Positions 10,539 to 18,433 of a stretch of 64,000 bases of DNA are shown piece after piece. Under the pieces are notes generated by a model that worked only from the letters and a program-made list of their open reading frames with translations, was not told the DNA's origin and did no database searches. Made by a program: the position numbers and the translations under genes. Origin of the DNA: Candidatus Poseidoniaceae archaeon (GTDB lineage: Archaea; Thermoplasmatota; Poseidoniia; Poseidoniales; Poseidoniaceae). Each line of letters begins with the position of its first letter. The first letter of the stretch is position 1. The stretch is taken from assembly GCA_938075675.1 (NCBI GenBank), contig CALJHE010000002.1, positions 62,001 to 126,000 on the forward strand, written 5' to 3'.

Positions 10539-11356
10539 TCAACACCACCTCCAATGTGAGATGCGATGACGTTTGCGACCTGTTCTAATTCGGCAGTTTG
10601 TGGTGCTTCAATTGTCACAGGTGAAGGAAGTGTTTTTTCGTACACAAAAATGACCAATGCAAAAACCATGACCGATAGTAGACCACCTACCGCTATGCCT
10701 GCCAAATCTGCCACAGATAACCACAAATGCTCCCTAAAATCATCAGTCGTGATGAGTGGGCCATCGACATTCAAGCCCAAGAAAATCATGAGAAAACCTA
10801 AACCTGAAAGCATAAACATGTAGTTTGATTCAGTTTTTCTGTTGTCTCCAATGGAGAGTGAAGCGATAGCTGCGCATGATGACAAGCATGATGTGAGAAG
10901 AAGGAAGGTCGGCCAAAATACAAACCAATAATCATTGACTTGCCCACTGGCGATTTGCGGAGTGAGAATCCACCAGTGCATACCTGCGAACCACGCAAAA
11001 CCAACAAACGAGAGAAACATGCCAAGCTTTCTGTCGCTTCGAGGCAAACGGCCAACAGGAACATGGCCGGAAAATGAAATCAGGTAAATACCGAGCAAAA
11101 TTAACACAGCCGGACCAATAATGGCTCCAAGCAAATGCCCTGCGGCGGTGGAAGGGGACGAGGGTACTGTCCACGGACTTGTGCATACCATCACGATGCC
11201 GACAAAAGCAACAAATCGTCCGAAAGTCTTACGTTGGTTGTTGGAGGAAGAAAGGAAAATCCACACTCCAAAAGGCACCACAGCGACGGGAAGCCAAAAC
11301 AACAGAAGGGCCTGAAGCATCTCGTCCATGATGCCTCTCAATGTATGAATGTTCAT
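10535..11356 (-). CDS. Multi-pass membrane protein (start may be 11326)
   Basis: Multiple hydrophobic helices; in operon with 10062..10538. Confidence 0.65.
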   Translation of the reverse strand: MNIHTLRGIMDEMLQALLLFWLPVAVVPFGVWIFLSSSNNQRKTFGRFVAFVGIVMVCTSPWTVPSSPSTAAGHLLGAIIGPAVLILLGIYLISFSGHVPVGRLPRSDRKLGMFLSFVGFAWFAGMHWWILTPQIASGQVNDYWFVFWPTFLLLTSCLSSCAAIASLSIGDNRKTESNYMFMLSGLGFLMIFLGLNVDGPLITTDDFREHLWLSVADLAGIAVGGLLSVMVFALVIFVYEKTLPSPVTIEAPQTAELEQVANVIASHIGGGVE

Positions 11357-11461
11357 TATCTATCCCCTCCTTTTCACCTCAGTCGCCCGATTTCTACTTA
11401 CCAGTGAATGCGGCACTCCTAAATACCCGACTCTTGTGGCCCGAATGCTCAAGGTGCTCAT

Positions 11462-11746
11462 ATGGTGAAAATGCCACGACAAGTCAAGCGATACAGCCCC
11501 TCGGCTGGCAAGCATACCATGCACACCATCGAGCGTGTCAAGAAGAAGCGAGCTTCTGAACTCCGATGGGGTCAGCGCCGTTTCCGCCGCGTTATGGCTG
11601 GTTACCGTGGTTTCCCGCGTCCAAAACCTGACGGCCGTGAAAAGCCAACAAAGCGAGTTAACATTCTCTACCGTTGCACAGAAACTGGTAAGGCTCACTA
11701 TGCGCCGTGCCAGCGTGCTAAGAAATTCGAACTAATTGACAAGTGA
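11462..11746 (+). CDS. rpl44e: Ribosomal protein eL42 (L44e), degenerate zinc site
   Basis: GQRRFRRVMAGYRGFPRPKPDGREKPTKRVNILYRC...AKKFEL is the L44e signature. Confidence 0.93.
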   Translation: MVKMPRQVKRYSPSAGKHTMHTIERVKKKRASELRWGQRRFRRVMAGYRGFPRPKPDGREKPTKRVNILYRCTETGKAHYAPCQRAKKFELIDK

Positions 11747-11756
11747 GTTGAACGAT

Positions 11757-11927
11757 ATGGCACAAAATTTCCTTAAAGTATCCTGCAAAGATTGCGGTAA
11801 CGAAACCACAATCTATTCTCGTGCAACCTCTGTGATTTCATGTGGAGTTTGTGGAGCAACTCTGACCAGCCCCTCTGGTGGAAAAGCTGACTTGATTGGC
11901 TGCACTGTTGTTGAAGCACTTGAATGA
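11757..11927 (+). CDS. rps27e: Ribosomal protein eS27 (S27e)
   Basis: MAQNFLKVSCKDCGNETTIYSRATSVISCGVCGATLTSPSGGKADLIG, zinc ribbon intact. Confidence 0.93.
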   Translation: MAQNFLKVSCKDCGNETTIYSRATSVISCGVCGATLTSPSGGKADLIGCTVVEALE

Positions 11928-11942
11928 GGAGGCTGAGCCTCC
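11928..11942 (+). promoter_or_regulatory. Perfect inverted repeat containing the SD of aIF2alpha
   Basis: GGAGGCT-G-AGCCTCC immediately followed by ATG; fills the gap between eS27 stop and aIF2alpha start. Confidence 0.6.
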
Positions 11943-12728
11943 ATGTCCGATATCACAAATACGCCAAATGAAGGCGAACTTGTTGTCGTAACAGTGACAA
12001 CCGTAAAACAGAACGGTTGTTATGTCAAACTTGATGAGTTTGAAGGTGTTGAAGGATTCATCTTCATTGGCGAAATTGCGAGCGGTTGGGTCAAAAACAT
12101 TCGAGTCTTTGTTCGTGAAGGCCAACGCCTTATTTGCAAAGTAATGAGAACCCGTAAAGACGGATCATCTCTCGAACTCTCACTCAAATCGGTCTCAGAA
12201 GAACGTCGCCGTGAGCGACTCCAAGAATGGAAGAACGAGCAAAGAGCTCACCAACTTCTCAAAGTACTTGGCGAGAAAGTCGGTTGGGATGAAGAAGAAA
12301 TCAAGTCGTCGGGTGAAGAACTCGCCGATGCTTTTGGCGGCCTGTATACCGCCTTCGAAGAAGCCGCAATGAATGAAGGCGCTCTCACCGATGCTGGATT
12401 TGAAGGCGATTGGTTGAAAGAATTCATTGAAATGGCCATTGAGAACATCATCCCTGCCTTCGTTGAAATTCGAGGCATCCTCACGCTAAGCATTAACGAC
12501 ATCAATGGTGTTGAAGTCATCCAAAATGCCCTTCTTGCGGCAGAGTCGCTTTCGTCAACAGAAGAGGAAATCGAGGTTTCGTGCCATTACAACGGCGCAC
12601 CTGAATACAGAATCGAACTTAAGGCCCCTGACTTCAAAACAGCCGAAAGTATCTGGGAAAATGCTACGAAAGCAACACTTGATCATGTCATCGCAGCGGG
12701 CGGAGAAGCCACTGCTTTGCGTGAATGA
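11943..12728 (+). CDS. eif2a: Translation initiation factor 2 subunit alpha
   Basis: S1 domain: GELVVVTVTTVKQNGCYVKLDEFEGVEGFIFIGEIASGWVKNIRVFVREGQRLICKVMR. Confidence 0.94.
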   Translation: MSDITNTPNEGELVVVTVTTVKQNGCYVKLDEFEGVEGFIFIGEIASGWVKNIRVFVREGQRLICKVMRTRKDGSSLELSLKSVSEERRRERLQEWKNEQRAHQLLKVLGEKVGWDEEEIKSSGEELADAFGGLYTAFEEAAMNEGALTDAGFEGDWLKEFIEMAIENIIPAFVEIRGILTLSINDINGVEVIQNALLAAESLSSTEEEIEVSCHYNGAPEYRIELKAPDFKTAESIWENATKATLDHVIAAGGEATALRE

Positions 12729-12767
12729 AGCGCTTGAGTCATAAACAATGTCGATGCAGGTGATACC

Positions 12768-13010
12768 ATGGCACGACAACTGTTGCAACAATGTCTCGAA
12801 TGTGAAGCATGGACTTTAGCAACCACATGCCCTTCTTGTGGCTCGAAGGCACAAGCTGCAGCACCCCTGAAATGGTCACCAGAAGATCACAGAGCATCGA
12901 TTCGTAGAAAAATGTACAAAGTTGAATCACCTGAATGGGCTGCAAGTCTAGCAACTCTACCGTCACTCGACCAAATGAAAGAATCTCAACTTGCTATTGA
13001 AGAAGAGTAA
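12768..13010 (+). CDS. nop10: H/ACA RNP component Nop10, with C-terminal extension
   Basis: QCLECEAWTLATTCPSCGSKAQAAAPLKWSPEDHRASIRRKMYK; conserved position after aIF2alpha. Confidence 0.88.
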   Translation: MARQLLQQCLECEAWTLATTCPSCGSKAQAAAPLKWSPEDHRASIRRKMYKVESPEWAASLATLPSLDQMKESQLAIEEE

Positions 13011-13854
13011 TGCAGTTTTAGAAACCCCTCGCAATTGGCCTTTTTTCCAGGTTTCCGATGTCAAACATTATAGCGCGGCGGAAGACGATACGCAGTATAT
13101 GGGATTAAATATCGAATGGCGGAGTTCCAACAACCACATAGGTGAACACGAGATTCTCCTTTTCGCGCTCCCTGGTGTCGGCAACGTCGGTAAGGTAGCA
13201 ATTGAGGGCATCAACTCGTGTCATATTCAGCAGGAAATTGCTCGCCTCCACCACACCTCACTCCCTCCGTTGGCAACGCTTGATGAAGACGGACTACTTA
13301 CGCCACCACACCTGACATTATCCTCTATAGAGTCTGTTACAGGAAAGCGTGTATTAACCCTCACTGGTACATCGCAACCCTTGGAGCCAGAGCACCAAGG
13401 TTCGATGGCCCACGAAGTTCTTGAGTGGCTCGAATCTCAAGGAGTAACAGCCTTGTATGTTCTTGCAGGGCTCATGGATTCTCCAACACGAAAGGAAACC
13501 TTTGTCGTTGCTTCGAATGCATCTCATCGAATAGACTTAGAGTCTCTGGGAGTTGATGTACGAAGAGATGAACCCAAGTCTGGGGCAATCGGCCTTGCAG
13601 CATTGATTGCATCAATTGGCCCATTGTACAACATTCATTCAGCGTGTGCCATCGCAACAACGGTCGGTTCGAGCGGAGACGCTTTTGCATCTCAAAGGCT
13701 TCTTGAATCACTGGATCGATGGTTTGACCTCGGCATTGCTTTGCCGAGTGATGTACAATCGAGGCTCACGGACAAGTTGGCAGCACTTGCACCCGGAAAT
13801 GCATCCGACATGGTCAGCGACTTGACTGAGTCGCCGGATGCTTTCTACATGTGA
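12991..13854 (+). CDS. PAC2-family (proteasome assembly chaperone-like) protein
   Basis: LLFALPGVGNVGKVAIEGI...; position after aIF2alpha-Nop10 is the conserved archaeal PAC2 location. Confidence 0.85.
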   Translation: MLLKKSNAVLETPRNWPFFQVSDVKHYSAAEDDTQYMGLNIEWRSSNNHIGEHEILLFALPGVGNVGKVAIEGINSCHIQQEIARLHHTSLPPLATLDEDGLLTPPHLTLSSIESVTGKRVLTLTGTSQPLEPEHQGSMAHEVLEWLESQGVTALYVLAGLMDSPTRKETFVVASNASHRIDLESLGVDVRRDEPKSGAIGLAALIASIGPLYNIHSACAIATTVGSSGDAFASQRLLESLDRWFDLGIALPSDVQSRLTDKLAALAPGNASDMVSDLTESPDAFYM

Positions 13855-13857
13855 AGG

Positions 13858-14379
13858 TCAATTTCGAACATGTATTCTGTTCGCTCTATTGACTAAATCA
13901 GGAATGAGGGCGATGTCGATAAGCCACAGTAGCCCACATCCACCGAACGTTAGGAAGTAGAACACACCCATTCCGATTTGATTGAGGTAAAACCTGTGAC
14001 CTCCCAATGGGCCGAGGAAAAACCACAACAGGTAGGTAACAAGAACATCCTTCTGTGAAGGGTTTTGGAGATATCGTGAACCATGTTGTTGGTAAAAGTT
14101 AGTGAATTGATTTTGAGAAACTGCCTGAGGCTGTTGTTGGTACTGTTGTTGGTTGTACTGCTGTTGCTGATTGCGAGGAGGCTGACTCGGATTTACAGCA
14201 CGAGGAGGAACTGGTGGCCGCTGAGGAACGGGCGGTGGATTAGGAACGGGCGGCCGCTGAGGAACTGCTGGTGGTGGTTGAGAAATATGATAGTGATTAT
14301 GAATCACATCACCGGTATGCAAATCCCCAGAGACTACACTGTCCTTGACATTTGGGCCAGACCCGGGTGTAGGCTTCAT
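13858..14379 (-). CDS. TM2-domain membrane protein with Pro/Gln-rich low-complexity linker
   Basis: DVLVTYLLWFFLGPLGGHRFYLNQIGMGVFYFLTFGGCGLLWLIDIALIPDLV = TM2 domain; N-terminal PPPVPQRPPVPPRA and QQQQYNQQQYQQQ. Confidence 0.8.
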   Translation of the reverse strand: MKPTPGSGPNVKDSVVSGDLHTGDVIHNHYHISQPPPAVPQRPPVPNPPPVPQRPPVPPRAVNPSQPPRNQQQQYNQQQYQQQPQAVSQNQFTNFYQQHGSRYLQNPSQKDVLVTYLLWFFLGPLGGHRFYLNQIGMGVFYFLTFGGCGLLWLIDIALIPDLVNRANRIHVRN

Positions 14380-14434
14380 GTCAATCGGTTGGTGATAAAA
14401 CCAATCGATAAAAAAGCCTTGGACTAAAGTTAGG

Positions 14435-14517
14435 CGCCGAGAGAGAGATTTGAACTCCCGTGTCACAGGGACAGTGGATTTCGAATCCACCGCAATACCG
14501 GGCTATGCGATCTCGGC
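14435..14517 (-). tRNA. tRNA-Ser (CGA)
   Basis: Reverse complement GCCGAGATCGCATAGCCCGG...GTGGATTCGAAATCCAC...GGGAGTTCAAATCTCTCTCTCGGCG: acceptor, D, anticodon (CGA), long variable arm and T arm all pair. Confidence 0.9.
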
Positions 14518-14550
14518 CGTGATGCTCGCTCTAGCGCCACCGTCATAAGC

Positions 14551-14772
14551 ATGATGTTACCTCATGGTCTCATGGAGATTCACCTGCACGGTCGAGACCA
14601 TGACATCAAACTGGTCGTTGAATCTCCGGAGACCGTTCGCCAAGTGTTGGTTCAAGCAGGAATACTACCTTCGACGGTCCTCGTGAGTTTTGAAAACACG
14701 ATTTTGCCACACGCCACCGTTCTCTCTCAGTCCGTGAAACTCCTGGTTACGACGGTTTCTTCAGGTGGCTAA
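14551..14772 (+). CDS. Ubiquitin-like MoaD/ThiS/SAMP-type protein with C-terminal GG (start may be 14572)
   Basis: EIHLHGRDHDIKLVVESPETVRQVLVQAGILPSTVLVSFENTILPHATVLSQSVKLLVTTVSSGG. Confidence 0.75.
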   Translation: MMLPHGLMEIHLHGRDHDIKLVVESPETVRQVLVQAGILPSTVLVSFENTILPHATVLSQSVKLLVTTVSSGG

Positions 14773-16610
14773 TCCCTTTCAACACGTTTTGTAATGTGGA
14801 TTTTGGAATTTCGTGTGACGTTTCCTCGAACTTCCACTGCCCAAGCATCAATCCCGATGTTGGCCAAAACCACCGTATCACCAACTTCAGCTAAGTCGTA
14901 TTGTGGCCCCCAATCGTTGGCCCATCCTTCAACTTTCATCGCACCGGTGGCATCAAGTAGCATCAAGCCTTTACGATGCCATTCTTTTCCATTACGGCCA
15001 ACACCACGCTTTTCAAATTTGTAGACAAGTTTTCCAGTTACGTTCCAACGGGCTCTAAATTCCATGAGGTCGGATGCAGTTTCATCAGGTGAAGCGTGAA
15101 CCATACAAGCATGAGGATCAATCTTCAATTCGATTTCGCCTTTCCAATTCACTGTAGGAATGACGTTCTCTAAACGGACGATATCGCCCTTGACAAGTTC
15201 AGACGGCCAAGACGACCTACCGTCCTCGTGTGCGTCGACTAAAAAGACAACTTTAGCGAACTTGCTTCCTTGAGATACTGTCACTTGAGGGCGGCGTGCC
15301 TCTTTCATACCCATCACGCTGAAGACTTCACCCACAAGCGTCATTCGTGGGTCAAGTACACCGATAGTTGTTAGGTCGATTGGAGTAGAAGTTCCAGGCA
15401 ACTGAATATTTCCACCTTCTGGCAATTCATCATCCCCATCGCCGCCAGGGCAAACCTCAGCCCAATCGCAACGTTCACAGCGAACTTCATCAGGGGCTTC
15501 GATAGGAATTCCACCTGCTTTGAAACCACGAACTGGAGCTGGTTTTGGAGGGCATTCATCAAGAGAAGGTGTGGTTTTGCGTAGTTGGCGCCAAAGCTCT
15601 TCCAACTCCACTTCCATTTTTGACATTTCATCTACATCAGGGGACGGTATAGTTTTGATAGCGTCCGCTCCAAGATACCAAATCTCCAATCCATCGACTT
15701 GTTCCTTCTTTCCGTGAGTTACCCACCACAACATGGCATACATTCGTAATTGTTCCACGTAATTGCCAGAACGGTCTCCACGTCCAATGCTCGCTTTCAA
15801 GTCTACAATTGTAATCTTTCCATCCCATCGGTACACGAGGTCATATTCACCTTGAAACCAATGTTCGGGGTGAACTGCATTCATTGCAAACTTACCCGCA
15901 TTCGGATCGACAAACCAAGGTCGAGCAATCTCCCATGCCTCAATCAAGGTCACAGCACCTTCAACGGCAAGAGGATGGTCGTTTGAGAGAGAGTAACGCC
16001 GTGCATCAGGCGCCGGCCATTCAGGGCGCTGTCCTCTTCGCCATTCTTTCAGCAAAGGGCCTCCATTCGCTTCCATGCACCTCTGGACTTCTTTGAGATG
16101 CATATCGAGTCCATTAACGCACATTTTGAGGCAATAGTCGGGGTCAACCGAATCCCAATCGCCTGCTTTACGTTCGTTCTTTTGCCACTCCTCTCTCATC
16201 GAGTCCAATGCTGGATGAAGATGCGCTTTCAATCGTTCTATAGCCCAATCTCGCAGTTCATCCATCGACATAGGCAGCATATTATTTGGTAGACGAAGCA
16301 ACCGTTCTGCCGGCCATGGGTCTCGACTTGTTCGACTGGGAACTCCATTCGCATCGAGAGGTATGGCCGAAAGAGTGTCAGATGAGGCTTTAGCAACCAG
16401 CAATGCAGGTGATTCCATGAGCATTCTACAGAAGACCTCTTCAACAGCACGGCCGACATACAACACTGGAATTTGTGGCATCTTGAAACGGCGCACTTTT
16501 TCGTAAAACCAGAGCCGAGGACAAGACCTGTAGGCGTTGACTTGGCTTGAGGATAGCCGGTTGTAAGGGCCAACTGAATCATCTTCTGGCTGAGCGAGTC
16601 GAACGGGCAT
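14769..16610 (-). CDS. RecB/Cas4-like PD-(D/E)XK nuclease, Fe-S cysteine type, with C-terminal OB-like region
   Basis: LSSSQVNAYRSCPRLWFYEKV, GEYDLVYRWDGKITIVDLKA, EQLRMYAMLWW, CERCDWAEVC. Confidence 0.8.
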   Translation of the reverse strand: MPVRLAQPEDDSVGPYNRLSSSQVNAYRSCPRLWFYEKVRRFKMPQIPVLYVGRAVEEVFCRMLMESPALLVAKASSDTLSAIPLDANGVPSRTSRDPWPAERLLRLPNNMLPMSMDELRDWAIERLKAHLHPALDSMREEWQKNERKAGDWDSVDPDYCLKMCVNGLDMHLKEVQRCMEANGGPLLKEWRRGQRPEWPAPDARRYSLSNDHPLAVEGAVTLIEAWEIARPWFVDPNAGKFAMNAVHPEHWFQGEYDLVYRWDGKITIVDLKASIGRGDRSGNYVEQLRMYAMLWWVTHGKKEQVDGLEIWYLGADAIKTIPSPDVDEMSKMEVELEELWRQLRKTTPSLDECPPKPAPVRGFKAGGIPIEAPDEVRCERCDWAEVCPGGDGDDELPEGGNIQLPGTSTPIDLTTIGVLDPRMTLVGEVFSVMGMKEARRPQVTVSQGSKFAKVVFLVDAHEDGRSSWPSELVKGDIVRLENVIPTVNWKGEIELKIDPHACMVHASPDETASDLMEFRARWNVTGKLVYKFEKRGVGRNGKEWHRKGLMLLDATGAMKVEGWANDWGPQYDLAEVGDTVVLANIGIDAWAVEVRGNVTRNSKIHITKRVERD

Positions 16611-16657
16611 AGGAGTGAGTGTTATGTCGAATGTTCTTGAACCCTACTCTCCAAAAA

Positions 16658-18430
16658 TCAATCCTTGACCTGCAAACGCGTCTTTCTTGAATCAATGCGT
16701 AATTGCGGCAAGCCAGCCCTCCACCCGATTTCGGCTGCCATCAACTTCAATCGTTGGCCGGGTCGGAGAGATTCCATTTGCCCGGTAATACTAGAGCCAA
16801 ATGAGGCAACTTCAACGACAGAATGACCGTCCCAAAGATGAACATTCATCATCGTCCAAGGCTTGGCATCGAGTCGTACCCCCGAGCGCTTTCTCACGCT
16901 CAAAATTATACCTTCAACGTTGGCCCTGGTTCGCAGTAATCCGATCCGAGTCGTACGCTCAGACAATGTGCTCGAAGTGTTAGCGAACTCTTCTTGAGCC
17001 TCGTCCAAAGGTAGAATGCGTGTTCTTGAATCGACGTACAACCGAGGAGAACCACGCCAAACACCCGGAAGTGCATCGAGAATTACAATGTCTCCATTTG
17101 GCTCCTCATGCAGTAAAGGATAGGCTCCTGGCTCACTCTCTTCCACAGTAATTTGTGCACTGCCAGCAACCAACATAGCGCCCAAAACCGGCTCACCAAA
17201 GTGGTTTGGTAACGGACCCCAAGCTCCAGTGAACTTTCCTTGTACACTGACTCGTTCAGGAATCGAAGACAACAATTCACTCGGAGGAGAAAGTTCAACC
17301 TCTCGGATCGGAGTAATATGAGTGAGAAGTTCTTCTCCAGACCAATCACCTTCAACACTGCGTGACAAACTGCACCAATGGCATCCAGCAGCGCTTCCGT
17401 CGCAAGCATCCGAAGGGAGCGATGGGAGAGTTGCAGGCCCGGAACCCATGGTTTGCATATCTGAATTGATTTGGAAGAATTCCTTCGACATCAACGGATA
17501 ATCATCTTTTTGCGGAGCCTCATACAACACTTTGTGCGGTCCGTTGAGGTACCACCCCTCCATTCCGTCAACGCACTGACCATCATGAGTTTCATGCCAT
17601 AGCCAAGCATAGAATCGGAGTTGATGTTGAAGTGACTCTGCAAACTTGGAACTCGGGTCACCGGATTTGATGTCGATTAATCGTATTCGACCGTCCCACC
17701 TAAGGACCAAATCCAATTCACCTGCAGCCCATCCCTCAGGATGGAAAAGGCGCTGAGGTTGATGCACTCGAGGGTCTTTCATCCATGGCCTGGCAATGTC
17801 CCAAGCCTCGTTCCAGGTCACGGGTGAACCAGGCTGAGCCCATTTCATGGATTGCTCAGGGTCTGCCCAAGTGCGCATCGAAAAGTTTCGAACTTTTTCC
17901 GGAAGGGGGAAACGAGGTTCATCACCCCATGCTGGAGAAGGCACCGCAAATGGCTGCTCTCCGGATCTGAATGCCTCCAAATGAGGACCGCCATTCATAC
18001 CATAACATGCCTCAACTTCGGAGAAAAACAAGTCCAATCCATACTGTAGTCGGGATTCAAACGAATCAATTTCAACATCATCCCAAGAAGCGTCTGGAGC
18101 GTACCATAATCCTTCATCCCACAGTTTCTTTCCTTCGAGAAAAGCTTCTGACGCTGCAGTTTGGATATGCGATTCAATCCATGCTTTGAGTTGCTCCAAG
18201 GATTCTATAGGAGTTTTGGGTCGACGCATCATAAGCCCACATAATGCGTCCTCTAACACGATACCAATGACTTGCGATGGGCGAAGTGGGCCGGAAATCC
18301 CAACCTTTGAGCCAAGAAACCATTGGCGTTTACAGCGCAGGAACGTTGTAAGGCCACTCGCTGAGATTCGAGAGCGTGAACGCCCTAATGGCCCTCCGAG
18401 CGGTGGAATTCCAACAGGCACGAGCATCAC
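16658..18430 (-). CDS. RecB/Cas4-like PD-(D/E)XK nuclease, second paralogue
   Basis: ISASGLTTFLRCKRQWFLG, GELDLVLRWDGRIRLIDIKSGD, QLRFYAWLWHETHDG, CDGSAAGCHWC; same layout as upstream paralogue. Confidence 0.8.
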   Translation of the reverse strand: MMLVPVGIPPLGGPLGRSRSRISASGLTTFLRCKRQWFLGSKVGISGPLRPSQVIGIVLEDALCGLMMRRPKTPIESLEQLKAWIESHIQTAASEAFLEGKKLWDEGLWYAPDASWDDVEIDSFESRLQYGLDLFFSEVEACYGMNGGPHLEAFRSGEQPFAVPSPAWGDEPRFPLPEKVRNFSMRTWADPEQSMKWAQPGSPVTWNEAWDIARPWMKDPRVHQPQRLFHPEGWAAGELDLVLRWDGRIRLIDIKSGDPSSKFAESLQHQLRFYAWLWHETHDGQCVDGMEGWYLNGPHKVLYEAPQKDDYPLMSKEFFQINSDMQTMGSGPATLPSLPSDACDGSAAGCHWCSLSRSVEGDWSGEELLTHITPIREVELSPPSELLSSIPERVSVQGKFTGAWGPLPNHFGEPVLGAMLVAGSAQITVEESEPGAYPLLHEEPNGDIVILDALPGVWRGSPRLYVDSRTRILPLDEAQEEFANTSSTLSERTTRIGLLRTRANVEGIILSVRKRSGVRLDAKPWTMMNVHLWDGHSVVEVASFGSSITGQMESLRPGQRLKLMAAEIGWRAGLPQLRIDSRKTRLQVKD

Positions 18431-18433
18431 ACC

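Noticed and set aside
13323-13335. Recurrent TCTATAGA-like palindromes (also near 6101, 22148, 24980, 37834, 56575)
   Set aside because: Short, dispersed inside coding regions without spacing pattern; cannot distinguish from chance without counting genome-wide.
14769-18430. Cas4-like nucleases as part of a CRISPR-Cas system
   Set aside because: No cas1/cas2 or effector genes and no repeat-spacer array seen anywhere in the window.
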